Assembly: GCA_900169235.1 (NCBI GenBank)
Contig: FWCC01000475.1
Span: 1 to 36,717, forward strand
Direction of reading: 5' to 3'
DNA from: Zarea fungicola
Taxonomy: Eukaryota; Ascomycota; Sordariomycetes; Hypocreales; Cordycipitaceae
DNA: 36,717 bases
Part shown: piece after piece, positions 1 to 8,384 of the stretch
Layout of the letters: every line of letters starts with the position of its first letter
How positions within the stretch are numbered: position 1 is the first letter of the stretch
Translations under genes and position numbers: made by a program
The notes under the pieces: model-generated
Databases searched by the model: none
Seen by the model: the letters and a program-made list of their open reading frames with translations, nothing else
What the model was told of the DNA's origin: nothing

Positions 1-1147
1 CTGTGGCACGCCGGCCCGACACATTAGGATTAAAAGGTATAATACTAGCGCCCTAAAAACCACCCTATATATTTTCTTTTATTATTATATTATAAAATAT
101 ATAATAAAATATAGGGAAGAAGTCCTCCTTTATAATATATATAATATTAGCCTTTATAAGATTCTTAATTTACTACCTATATGCCTTTTTAAGGGGGCTA
201 AAATAGCTAATATCTAGAGGTTAGAGTATATAAGAAAAATATATAGGCATATAAAGTATAATAATTTTATTCTCCTAGTAGTAGAGCTTAAATATAGTTA
301 AGTAGTAACTTTTATGGCTATTAAGGATAAGAAGGCGGTAAGCACCCTTAATTTAAGATTTTATAGAATTATAAAAGTATTTAATCTAATTAATACTAAT
401 TTTATTTATTATCTAGCCATTTAAGCTTATATTAATATACTAATCTATAGGTAATTACGCATCTTTAAACCAAGTTAAGAGGAGTTTTTAGCCCTTTACC
501 ACTATATATAGTAGCACTATCTAGCCCTAGGAATTAACCGCCTAGATTATAGTAACCTATTCCCTATTTCTAGGCTATATTGCTTTTACTTTTTTACTTT
601 AATCTAAGCTTATAATAACTATTTTTATTATAATAAACCCTATTATAAACCTAGTCTTATTAAAGTTAAAAATCTAAGATAGCTAGATACTATACTTTAT
701 AATTATATTCTCTAGGAGAGAAAACCAGCTATAAATAATTATTAGATCTTTATATTTAGCTCTCTAATAGTTATATCTCTATTAAAAACGTGTAGTAAGC
801 TCTGGTTGTTATTATATAAGGTTTTTCACCTAGTGCACGCTAACGCGTCCACTATTGCGTTCTGTGAGCAGAAGATTCGCCATATCTTCTACATTCGCAT
901 ACCGGGGAGGTAGCCCTTATGAATCCAGCTGGAGAATGTATTTTACTATTGCCTTCTCCTCTAAATTAGTAAGCTTCTTTGAATTGGTGGTGCAGTTGCG
1001 TTGTGCGATCCGACCGTCGCGTCGCGCCTATATAGTTGCGCGCGGCACACTATAGATCTTAGCAGCCTGTCTAGAACTAAGTTTTGGGTCTTTTTTGAGA
1101 GCCTTGATAGCAAGGACCATCCTTGCCTCTTTTGAAATATTTTCCAT
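1..1147 (-). pseudogene. Degraded pogo/Fot1-like DDE transposase
   Basis: Starting at the minus-strand ATG at 1147, the reading begins MENISKEARMVLAIKALKKD and continues through SSRQAAKIYSVPRATI, the psq-type helix-turn-helix of pogo transposases. Next comes a Tc5/CENP-B-like segment with NLLLTERNSGRVSVH, about residues 88-102. The N-terminal part is interrupted by three in-frame stops (after PRATI, after QLDS, and after VSVH), the last two at places where a Trp or Arg codon is expected. Below 840 the frame is destroyed by RIP-type changes. Near position 30-70 the family C-terminal motif is still readable as GASIIPFNPNV with CAG/CGG-to-TAG type stops, so the relic is close to full length. It cannot encode an active enzyme. 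Fot1 versus another pogo subgroup is not resolved. Confidence 0.8.
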
Positions 1148-1205
1148 TAAAGGTTGTTGTGCAAAGTCAATTCTAAGAGACTAGGTGGCAAAAACTATGG
1201 AAAGT

Positions 1206-1248
1206 GGCCCGCTCGCTTGTCTGGCCCGCTCGCTTATCAACCACGTTA
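1206..1248. repeat. Transposon end motif, copy A (well preserved)
   Basis: This 43-bp unit contains the 13-mer GGCCCGCTCGCTT twice, at 1206-1218 and 1223-1235, and then ATCAACCACGTTA. The arrangement resembles the subterminal repeats of fungal pogo elements. It lies about 60 bp upstream of the transposase ATG on the minus strand, where a right-end inverted repeat is expected. Confidence 0.6.
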
Positions 1249-1272
1249 AAGGATGGTAATTTAGTATAGATG

Positions 1273-1316
1273 TGCGTTGCTTACTTATCTGCGCCGCTTA
1301 CTTATTAACCACGTTA
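1273..1316. repeat. Transposon end motif, copy B (mutated)
   Basis: This unit repeats copy A about 68 bp further out and ends in the same ACCACGTTA. In the last 24 bases it differs from copy A mostly by C-to-T and G-to-A transitions, as RIP would produce. It may be the true outer end of the element, or the end of a second, abutting copy. Confidence 0.55.
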
Positions 1317-1317
1317 T

Positions 1318-2062
1318 AATAGTTGCTATATATTACTAATTTAAAGGTTAAAATATTAATTTAAATTCTTTTTTACCTTTTTTTTCTTTTTTTAAGCTAA
1401 TTTTTTTTTTTTTTTTTTAGCTAAATATATAGATTTTTAATTAGCTACTACTAGTATAATATTTATTTAACTTAAATTAGTGTAAATAATAAATTTTAAC
1501 CTAAAAATTGGGTTTGAGTACTCTTACTACGATCTTTTAGGGGTCGTGGGGGTCGTAGTGTACGCTAATACGAAACATAGCAACCAATGATGGCCAGCGA
1601 CGTTATTGTAGCGTCGCGGGGGGTGGGGCCGGATCTTAGTGAAGTCCGATAATCTGTTGTCAATGAACAAAGTGCAATATTTTAATAGTGGCTCTCAAAA
1701 GGACCCGTGACTTATGAGAGACAGTCTATTCGAGAAGAATAGAGATCTGCTCCCCCCCTTTGGCCATTTCTTTGTAATCAAGCAAATATTACGCTACACA
1801 GTCGAGTCGAGTCGGAGAAGGGTTCAGACAAAGTCCGGGTGCATTATGCCCCATTCTAGGCGGCGGATCCGGCGACTACGGGCGCAGGCAAGGTGGAGAC
1901 GGCAGTCTAGTTAACTCCGAAGCTCGTCATCGTCATCACCCTGCGTTTCCTATCCAGAAAAGTGTCGTATCTGTATTCACGCTGCCCCCTTGGGACTTTC
2001 CCTGCTTCACACCGAAGAAAATCGCCTTTGAAAACAATCATTTATGAGCACTATTCAACACG
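1318..2062. other. Intergenic: AT-rich tail, then F-box gene promoter
   Basis: Bases 1318-1500 are AT-rich with long T runs and look like further RIP-affected repeat DNA. From about 1505 the composition returns to normal. A short inverted repeat (ACTACGA at 1526-1532, TCGTAGT at 1553-1559) sits at the transition. No coding sequence is supported. The last 200 bases presumably hold the promoter and leader of the F-box gene; no TATA box is obvious. Confidence 0.5.
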
Positions 2063-3992
2063 ATGGCCCGGCTCACGGCACTTCCGGCAGAGATTCTGCA
2101 CCACATCTTTGTCTGGCTTGACCCTCGGGACATGGGCAGACTACCCCGCGTCTGCAAGCTCCTGAATGAATATGTCAAGGACAACTGGAAACTATACAAG
2201 GACATATACATAAATCATTTGGTAAGATGTTTTTAGCACTGAAACGACTGGTCATTGCCGGAAAAAAAAATGATGTCTAATTGCTTGTTAGGATGAGCCG
2301 AAAAACGGCGATCTAGAATGGAAGCAAGCTATACGCGACTTTGTACGGCTTAATATTATATGTGCACGGCCCGACAAATCGGATAAAGTACACATCTATT
2401 TTACATACAAAAGTCTATCTGATGCAAAAGCTAACACGGGAAACTACCTCAGGAAGAAGAGCTAGCGTTTGTCCACAAGGCTGTGACTAGCCTACTCACC
2501 AGCGCCTCCTCTCGCGGCTTCACAAACGACAACTCCAACACTCACAGCGCATCCCGCAACGCTGATTTCCTCAAGCAGCTCTTTGGCTCCAGCGAGTCCA
2601 CGCGTGCCGCCTTTCTCGAGCGCTCCTTTATGTTTGAGCGCGTCCACTGCGAACGGCCTTTGCCGTTCCCTGACGCCACCGACCCCGCGCACGACCCGGA
2701 GCTGCACCAGCGCAGCGCGCAGCTGCACTGCCTATATGGCACACCGATACTCAATGTCGGCCGCCTGCGCTCCACGCGGACGTATCCCTTTGCGTGCTCG
2801 ACCGTGTATGACATGCGAGGCCACACGGAGCGCACCCGCTGGGGCCCGTTCCGAGATGACGGTTCAGACAGGGTCGACTGGGAAAAGGTCGAGGCCGTCA
2901 TGGTGGTGCTGGGGTACAACATACAGTCGAAGCGCTTTGTGTCCAAGCTGTTTAGCGATGTCTGGAACACGCCGTTTTCTGGGTCGTGGCCACAGAGCTA
3001 CATGTCGACGGCACCCAGCCCGTCTATCCCACGGGAGATTTCGTCACCAGAGCTCAACGACCCGTATGGTGTCTCGGGAACATGGTACCGTGTATGTTGC
3101 ACCCTGTCAATTTTCTACTTCTTCTGCTGCTTCTTCTTCCTTTCTTCTTCTCTCTGTTCCAAAACAAAATTTACTGACAATATCCCAAAGGTCGTTTGTT
3201 TCCTTGACTACAATGACTTTTTCAGCTACAACTTTCCCATGGGCGACGCGTTCCCGCCAGGATTGCCTCGACCTGGTATTAGCGTTGGAGAGGCGACGCG
3301 GCTCATTGTACTAAAACTTCGCGTAACGAGTATAGAGCCTCCTGGGCCTGATGATGGACAAAAGTTGCCTGTCGTGCACTTTACTGGTGACTCGAGGTTG
3401 TTGGATGATGCCTGGGATGCCAATGGCTCATCCGAGCTAAAGGGTAAGTTGGTGCTAAAAGCCTCAAATTTTGATTCTCGAAAGACAAATAGAAGAAAAC
3501 AATCGCGAGAAAAAAAGACTCTCTAATGACTGACTTGTAGCTTCAGGAACCGTTCGCCTCACAAAGGAGGGCGAGGTGCGCTGGACATCCATATCCGTCT
3601 ACCACGGACAGGAGCGGTGGAAGAGCGAGGGGATCCAAGTAGGCGGCCTGCGCTCCGCGCGAGGTGTCATGGGCTTCTGGTTCGACAGCGAGTATGACGC
3701 ACACGGCCCTGTGGGACCGACGGCCATCTGGAAGGCGAGCGACTCGGAGGTGCCCTACGGCAAGATTTCAGAGATTTTGCCGACGGGGTTCCTGGCGTAC
3801 AGCGCGCTCGTGTCTGCAGATGACTCGGACCCTGAAGCCGAGATGGACTACTCGGCGGAAGAGGAAGGCGAGGATGAGGACGACGAGATTGATATTGATT
3901 TCGAGGTACTGAGGGGCGAGCTGCCGGCGCTGTTGCTGGATGCGGACATGGAAATTCTGGCTGGCCCTGCGCCTACGGATGACGAAACGTGA
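2063..3992 (+). CDS. F-box domain protein (SCF ubiquitin ligase substrate adaptor candidate)
   Basis: Five exons fit: 2063-2221, 2292-2387, 2453-3091, 3191-3443 and 3541-3992, giving 532 residues. All introns are GT-AG and the phases agree. The N-terminus, MARLTALPAEILHHIFVWLD followed by LPRVCKLLNEYV, is a clear F-box (about residues 5-45), which in this family binds Skp1. The remainder (about 100-530) is typical of long fungal F-box proteins without WD40 or leucine-rich repeats; it has the aromatic motif GVMGFWFDSEYD and a strongly acidic stretch near residues 476-504. The start at 2063 is preferred because the upstream ATG at 2044 is out of frame. Intron 3 (99 nt) is pyrimidine-rich, has a length divisible by three and contains no in-frame stop. 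The substrate is unknown. Confidence 0.85.
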
Positions 3993-4122
3993 TTGGGCTG
4001 TGTACGAAGGCTGTTAAGGAGAAGGGACGGGGATTGTTCAAGTATAGCATTTTGAGGTGATGCGCTATTTGAATTGATTGAGATTGGTTTCTTTTTCTGT
4101 GTTTTTTTTTTTTAAATACATA

Positions 4123-4128
4123 AATAAA
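4123..4128 (+). other. Candidate polyadenylation signal AATAAA
   Basis: AATAAA lies 130 bases after the F-box stop codon, in an AT-rich stretch behind a T run. It sits in the 240-bp convergent gap shared with the thioesterase gene on the other strand. Confidence 0.4.
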
Positions 4129-4232
4129 TCTATACTGAAGAGCTTTATATAAAGATAAAAAGAGATACTATACTAGTTATTTATTTGCATCAGGCTTCAC
4201 TTTCTATGCGCGTGCCAAACGTTCGCTTCCTT

Positions 4233-4856
4233 TCACAGCTTCGACTCCGACTCAACCGGAGGATCCGTATTGGCCTTGTTGTGCTCACAAGTAGCAAGCA
4301 CCGCGCCGTCCTTCTTGCGGCGCATGACGCCCCTAATGAGGGCAAGACTTTTGCCGGCATGGATGAGTTCCGCCTCAACGATGGTCTCAGTGCCGATGGG
4401 CGCGGGACGGAGGTAAGTGACGTTGAGGGTGCGGGTGACGCCGAGGAAGCTCCAGTAACCTGGCTTGGAGACGAGGGCGAGCGGCATGCTCGTAGCCCAG
4501 TCAAAGAGCGTGGCTATGGCACCGCCGTGCATGTTCGGGCTGCCGTTACTGTGCCGTGGCTGGACGGTGAAGGCGAGCGTCGTCGTTGGGTGCGGGCCAT
4601 CGAGGCTGGCGGAGACGAAGCTGAGGTGTGGGCCAATATTTGCCATCCAAGTCTGTGTTGGAGGAGGTGGACCATGTCAGCCGAGTAAAGTATGCGTTTA
4701 TTTGTATTCTCGTGAAGAATTGGTTGACGGGGAGGGTAGAGTTGAGTGTGTTGGGCGTTGGGGGAATGTATGGATGGTGAAACGTACTTCGTTATTCTGG
4801 TTGCTAAACTCTACATATTGCTTAACGCGGTCTTGTGGTGTTCCTTCCATTTCCAT
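4233..4856 (-). CDS. Hotdog-fold thioesterase (PaaI/ACOT13-like)
   Basis: Two exons on the minus strand, 4856-4788 and 4652-4233, are joined across a 135-nt GTACGT...CAG intron and encode 162 residues. Exon 1 reads MEMEGTPQDRVKQYVEFSNQ and joins in phase to TWMANIGPHLSFVSAS, a continuity typical of this family. The hotdog motif NMHGGAIATLFDWATS (about residues 63-78) carries the HGG and Asp expected in 4HBT/PaaI enzymes, which hydrolyse acyl-CoA thioesters. VTRTLNVTYLRPAP follows, as usual. Acyl-chain specificity and location cannot be read; no targeting peptide is obvious. A second in-frame ATG at 4850 is an alternative start. A plus-strand open frame across the same bases is a shadow. The gene is convergent with the F-box gene. 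Confidence 0.88.
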
Positions 4857-4990
4857 GTTTTTTTTTCCTTTTCCTTTGAAAATTTGTGCACTGTACAACA
4901 GGAAATGTCAGACGAGGTTGTTGCTGTTGTCGGTGTGAGAGCTCAATAGGCGTGGATCTTTGAGACGAGATGGATATATGGGCGCTGTGT

Positions 4991-5004
4991 ACGGAGTACT
5001 CCGT
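4991..5004. repeat. Perfect 14-bp palindrome ACGGAGTACTCCGT
   Basis: The sequence equals its own reverse complement. A related half (ACGGAGTAC) recurs near 25703-25711. It could be a binding site for a dimeric regulator or a dispersed palindrome of fungal intergenic DNA; no function can be assigned from this window. Confidence 0.6.
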
Positions 5005-5267
5005 TCTCTATAGCCGAGGCGGGACTCACGTTGTGTATATTGTACCAAACTTGGTATGTGTACGAATTGCCCGTCTGTCGACGGAGTCCCAGTGAACAGT
5101 TTGAATGACAAGCCAGGGTACTTATAAGGCAGAAAAAGTTGTGGGGAGAGCGAGTACTATTTAGCACAGGTGTAATCCGCAAAGTGAATGCTTTTGCTTC
5201 TCGAGTCCGCGTTATTTGAGGCCAGACGGCGGTAACTAATTAGTTATGATGCCTTTTTTGGGGAGGA

Positions 5268-5295
5268 TGGAGCGGAATTTCGCGACTCCGCTCCA
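5268..5295. repeat. 9-bp perfect inverted repeat with 10-nt spacer
   Basis: TGGAGCGGA (5268-5276) is exactly complementary to TCCGCTCCA (5287-5295). Further GCTCC/GGAGC pairs follow up to about 5360, so this may be a decayed hairpin-forming element. Confidence 0.5.
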
Positions 5296-5829
5296 GCTCC
5301 TATGCGAGCCTGGAGCAGCCAATTACAGCGGGCTTCTAGTGCTGTCTAGGCAGCCCAGGCTCCAGAGATTTTGGACGGGAGCCTTCCGCACATGTACGAA
5401 CTGCCTGCTATAGTAAGGTACCTAGCCACAGGCTAGTAGAGTACCTGATGTGGCTTGCTTATATTACCTGCCGCCGGCTCCGGCCCAGAAGGCGTCCTGC
5501 CCCATCTTCGGCGTCCATGGACTGCCGAGGTACTCTTCACATGAGACAAGCCAATGAAAATCAATTCTCAATTTGCCCTACCCATCAATTGCTGCCCCAA
5601 CATCGTTATTCAGCCCCCATGAGTCCTCAAAAAGACAGATAAATCAAAAAGTCCACAGTTCCTCCAGATATCTGGTTCTGATCATCACGTCGCACTCACT
5701 GCTGCCTCACCAGTCGCTGTCCTCCCGGGCATCCTCGGCCGGCTCCGTCATCGCGCCCTAGGCCCTGGGAATATCCTAGGCGCAGACCCTGCCAGCCATT
5801 AACCATCACCACTATAGCCAGCCGCGGCG

Positions 5830-7128
5830 ATGGAGTTTGTCACCGCCCTCCGGGGCACATTTGACGATCAGAAGCCCTCTCTATTCGAGGTGCTCTCAGA
5901 GCAGCAGCTCAACAGCCTGCTACCCCCGACCCTCCGCTATTTGCTCACAGTCGCCACCCACCGCCATCCGCGCTACCTCCTCCGCGCGCTCAACTCCTTT
6001 GACGAGCTCTACGCCCTCCTCATGCTCCTCGTCGAGCGCCACTACCTACGCACCCGCGGCGGCTCCTTCACCGAGAACTTCTATGGCCTCAAGCGCGAAA
6101 AGGCCCTTCGCGGCGAGGTGCCCCGCGCGAGCATGGCCGCGCCGCACCTCGTCCGCGAGACGCTCCAGCTCACGAGTAAGGATGTCTGGATGAACCTGGC
6201 CGTCCTCGTCGGCGTGCCGTATCTCAAGCGCAAACTCGACGAGGGCCATGAGATCAACGCCCCGCGCGCCCTCCTGGGAGCCGCCTACACCCGCATGCCC
6301 GAGAACCCGACCCTGCGCGATCGCTTCCTACACTACTATCGATGGTTCCTGACCAATATATACCCGTCTGTCAATGCGGCATACTACTTCGCCATGCTGG
6401 CGTTCAACCTTGCCTACCTCTTTGACCGCACAAAATACCACAACCCGCTCATGTGGCTCATTGGCACGCGGGTGCGCCGCATGACAGCGGCCGACTACCA
6501 GGCCATTGACGCCTTGTCGGCAAAGTCCAAGGCTGATGGCAGACCTGGCCAGTCTCTGTTCTCGCCCCGAAATATGGGCTCCAAGTTGCTCTCAAGCCTC
6601 TCCATCGCCCTGCCGATGAGCATATTTGCGCTTAAATTTCTCGAGTGGTGGTACCAGTCCGACTTTGCCAAGCAGCTCACGCGCAAGGCGACCGAGAACA
6701 TCGAGTTGCCGCCGCCCATCATCTCCGGTCTGATGAGCAAGTATCTGAAAAAGCCTGCAGAAGCCGACGACGACGAGAAGCAGCAGCAGCAACAGCAGCA
6801 GGACCTGGAGGCACAAGACGGGGAAATCACCGCCACGGATGCGCCCGTGGCCAAGGCTTCACGGCTGCCCATTCATGTCGTGTCATATCCCAAAGACTCG
6901 TCATTATGCCCCATCTGCCTTGGGGACATTGTTACCCCGACAGCCTGCCAGACTGGGGTCGTCTACTGTTATACCTGCATCCACAGGTGGATCGAGGGCA
7001 TACACCCCAATCAGGAAGAGTTCATGAAAGACAAAGAGGGAATATGGGAAAGTGGACAGGGTCGATGCGCGGTGACCGGGAGACGCGTGTTGGGGGGGAC
7101 CGACGGACTGCGGCGCATCATGGTCTAA
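5830..7128 (+). CDS. PEX12: Peroxin-12, RING subunit of the peroxisomal ubiquitin ligase
   Basis: This intronless gene encodes 432 residues. The N-terminal and middle part (about 15-285) matches the Pex2/Pex12 membrane domain, with motifs such as [20 protein letters not shown] and [19 protein letters not shown] and several hydrophobic helices. The C-terminal RING begins at Cys360 (CPICLGDI), with Cys373, Cys380 and Cys383 and the CYTCIHRW segment; GRCAVTGRR (Cys413) follows. This incomplete RING is normal for PEX12. In the family, PEX2, PEX10 and PEX12 form the retrotranslocation and ubiquitination complex that recycles the import receptor PEX5. A run of seven Gln (residues 318-324) sits in the linker before the RING. 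The start is the first ATG, in the context GGCGATGG, and length matches fungal PEX12. Confidence 0.95.
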   Translation: MEFVTALRGTFDDQKPSLFEVLSEQQLNSLLPPTLRYLLTVATHRHPRYLLRALNSFDELYALLMLLVERHYLRTRGGSFTENFYGLKREKALRGEVPRASMAAPHLVRETLQLTSKDVWMNLAVLVGVPYLKRKLDEGHEINAPRALLGAAYTRMPENPTLRDRFLHYYRWFLTNIYPSVNAAYYFAMLAFNLAYLFDRTKYHNPLMWLIGTRVRRMTAADYQAIDALSAKSKADGRPGQSLFSPRNMGSKLLSSLSIALPMSIFALKFLEWWYQSDFAKQLTRKATENIELPPPIISGLMSKYLKKPAEADDDEKQQQQQQQDLEAQDGEITATDAPVAKASRLPIHVVSYPKDSSLCPICLGDIVTPTACQTGVVYCYTCIHRWIEGIHPNQEEFMKDKEGIWESGQGRCAVTGRRVLGGTDGLRRIMV

Positions 7129-8384
7129 GATGGTCTACGATGCGACTAAAGCGGAACATTGAAAGTTCGGCAAGCCAAGAATAGGCACGGGGGCTTTGAA
7201 ATAGCTCATTTTTGCATTCCTGGTCTGGACGGAACATATAAACAAAAGTTTGTACGGTGGAAAGGGGACATGGCATGTACAGTAATTACTGGGTGTGGCC
7301 TTTTTTTTTTTTTCTCTTTAGGTCGGCGGTTGCATATTTCATGGCGTTTCACGTTCTATACCCAAGCACAATGATGAGAGACTGTTGCAAAAAAGAAAGA
7401 GAAAAAAAGGGTTAAAGTGCATTATGCAAATGCGTTGCTGCTTAACCCTTTTGAGGCATGTAAAATTGAACACGAGCCAATCAGGTAGCGCTGTTGAGGA
7501 ATCGAAGGTGTAGCTTTGGAATGTTGCTAATAGAGCCTCGCTCAGGTACGGGTCTCCGCGGCGCGTGGCTGGCGCGGCGACGGGCTCTCTGTCTGCAAGG
7601 CCCGTCTAGATGGTAGAGGAACGGTGAAAAGGACCCGCGGGGGAACTCCTTGTCTTGGAAAATTCTCCAAGGTCGACCCAGTGACCGCATCTGGAGCCGT
7701 TGTCTAAGACACAAACCCACCATCGTCACCAACCCAACGGCATTATTGGCCGAGAACAAACGGCCAGGAACCCAATACTTCCGCTTCCATGCGGGACAAA
7801 GTAGCTCTGTCTCAGCTGTCCACGATGCTGGACTCTCTACAGAACGCCTGCCCCCATACAGTGCCTGGCCATTGTTACCAGCCAAGCCATTGTTCGCGCC
7901 ACTGCCTCCCGCAGGCTCGAACGCATTGCCTCTCACTGGAATGCTCCGTGACTCTCCAACCTTCGGCTGGTGTGGCAGGCCCGGTGATCTTAGCTCTGTG
8001 CGCGCAGCATCTCCTCCCGAAGCCGTCGAAACGGCGTAGGTTCTTGACAGCCACCAGCCTTTCTGTCACACTGTCCATTCCAGCACGATGCTGGGCACAA
8101 TGAAGTCTAAAGACGCCTGGGTGGCGATCGTCCTTTTGGGCAGCATATATATTCTCGTTGCCTGTCCCGAAAGTTCTTGGTTCCCTCTCTTTGATCCCTT
8201 TTCTCATCCTCACTCCTACGCATCCTTCACCAGATTTTGACAACCATTCCTTCCGTCACGTATTCTAGAGACCTCGACATCCTTTTGAGAAACTCCTTCA
8301 ACCAAGTCTTTAGGGTCAACGGACACAGATCCGGGAGTCCAAATTCTCGAATTTGTTCTTGTCATCTCACACAAATCTCCAAAC
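7129..8384. other. Intergenic region upstream of the GH16 gene
   Basis: This stretch of about 1.25 kb follows PEX12. It contains open frames on both strands between 7480 and 8100 (longest 151 codons, minus) that I cannot relate to any family. A TATA box lies at 8144-8153. The last 200 bases are C/T-rich, as in fungal leaders. A short frame starting at 8088 has a hydrophobic stretch and is discussed in the findings. Confidence 0.4.
8144..8153 (+). promoter_or_regulatory. TATA box candidate of the GH16 gene
   Basis: CATATATATT lies about 240 bases before the assigned start codon and is followed by a CT-rich leader. This fits transcription starting near 8175-8190. Confidence 0.5.

Larger units (their letters stand above)
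1..1317 (-). mobile_element. Relic of a pogo/Fot1-type (Tc1/mariner superfamily) DNA transposon, left-truncated by window edge
   Basis: The minus strand carries a broken transposase, and just upstream of it are two copies of a terminal-repeat-like motif ending in ACGTTA (1206-1248 and 1273-1316). Bases 1-840 are very AT-rich and full of TA dinucleotides, which fits CpA-to-TpA RIP. Bases 841-1250 have ordinary composition. The left end, which should carry the other terminal repeat, is outside the window. The element type is inferred from the transposase domains; the exact right boundary, at the TA near 1316, is approximate. Sequence to about 1500 remains AT-rich and may belong to a second decayed copy. 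Confidence 0.8.
4857..5829. other. Divergent intergenic region between thioesterase and PEX12 genes
   Basis: About 970 bases separate the two divergent starts. The region includes a TTATAAG box read on the minus strand near 5119-5126 (about 260 bases from the thioesterase ATG), a 14-bp palindrome (4991-5004) and a 9-bp inverted repeat (5268-5295). Short open frames here show no recognisable protein. Confidence 0.5.

Noticed and set aside
2583..3314. 243-codon plus-strand open frame
   Set aside because: Shadow of the F-box gene in another frame; the translation is Arg/Ser/Pro-rich with no domain.
4185..4688. 167-codon plus-strand open frame
   Set aside because: It lies antisense to the thioesterase, whose minus-strand protein has clear hotdog motifs and a phase-matched intron.
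6781..6807. CAG/CAA run in PEX12 as an expansion-type repeat
   Set aside because: Only seven Gln codons with a CAA interruption in a linker; ordinary low complexity.
7481..8103. Overlapping open frames on both strands (151 codons minus; 129 and 104 codons plus)
   Set aside because: No domain or family pattern in any of them; the translations look like random GC-balanced sequence, and the frames conflict with each other. They lie just upstream of the GH16 promoter.
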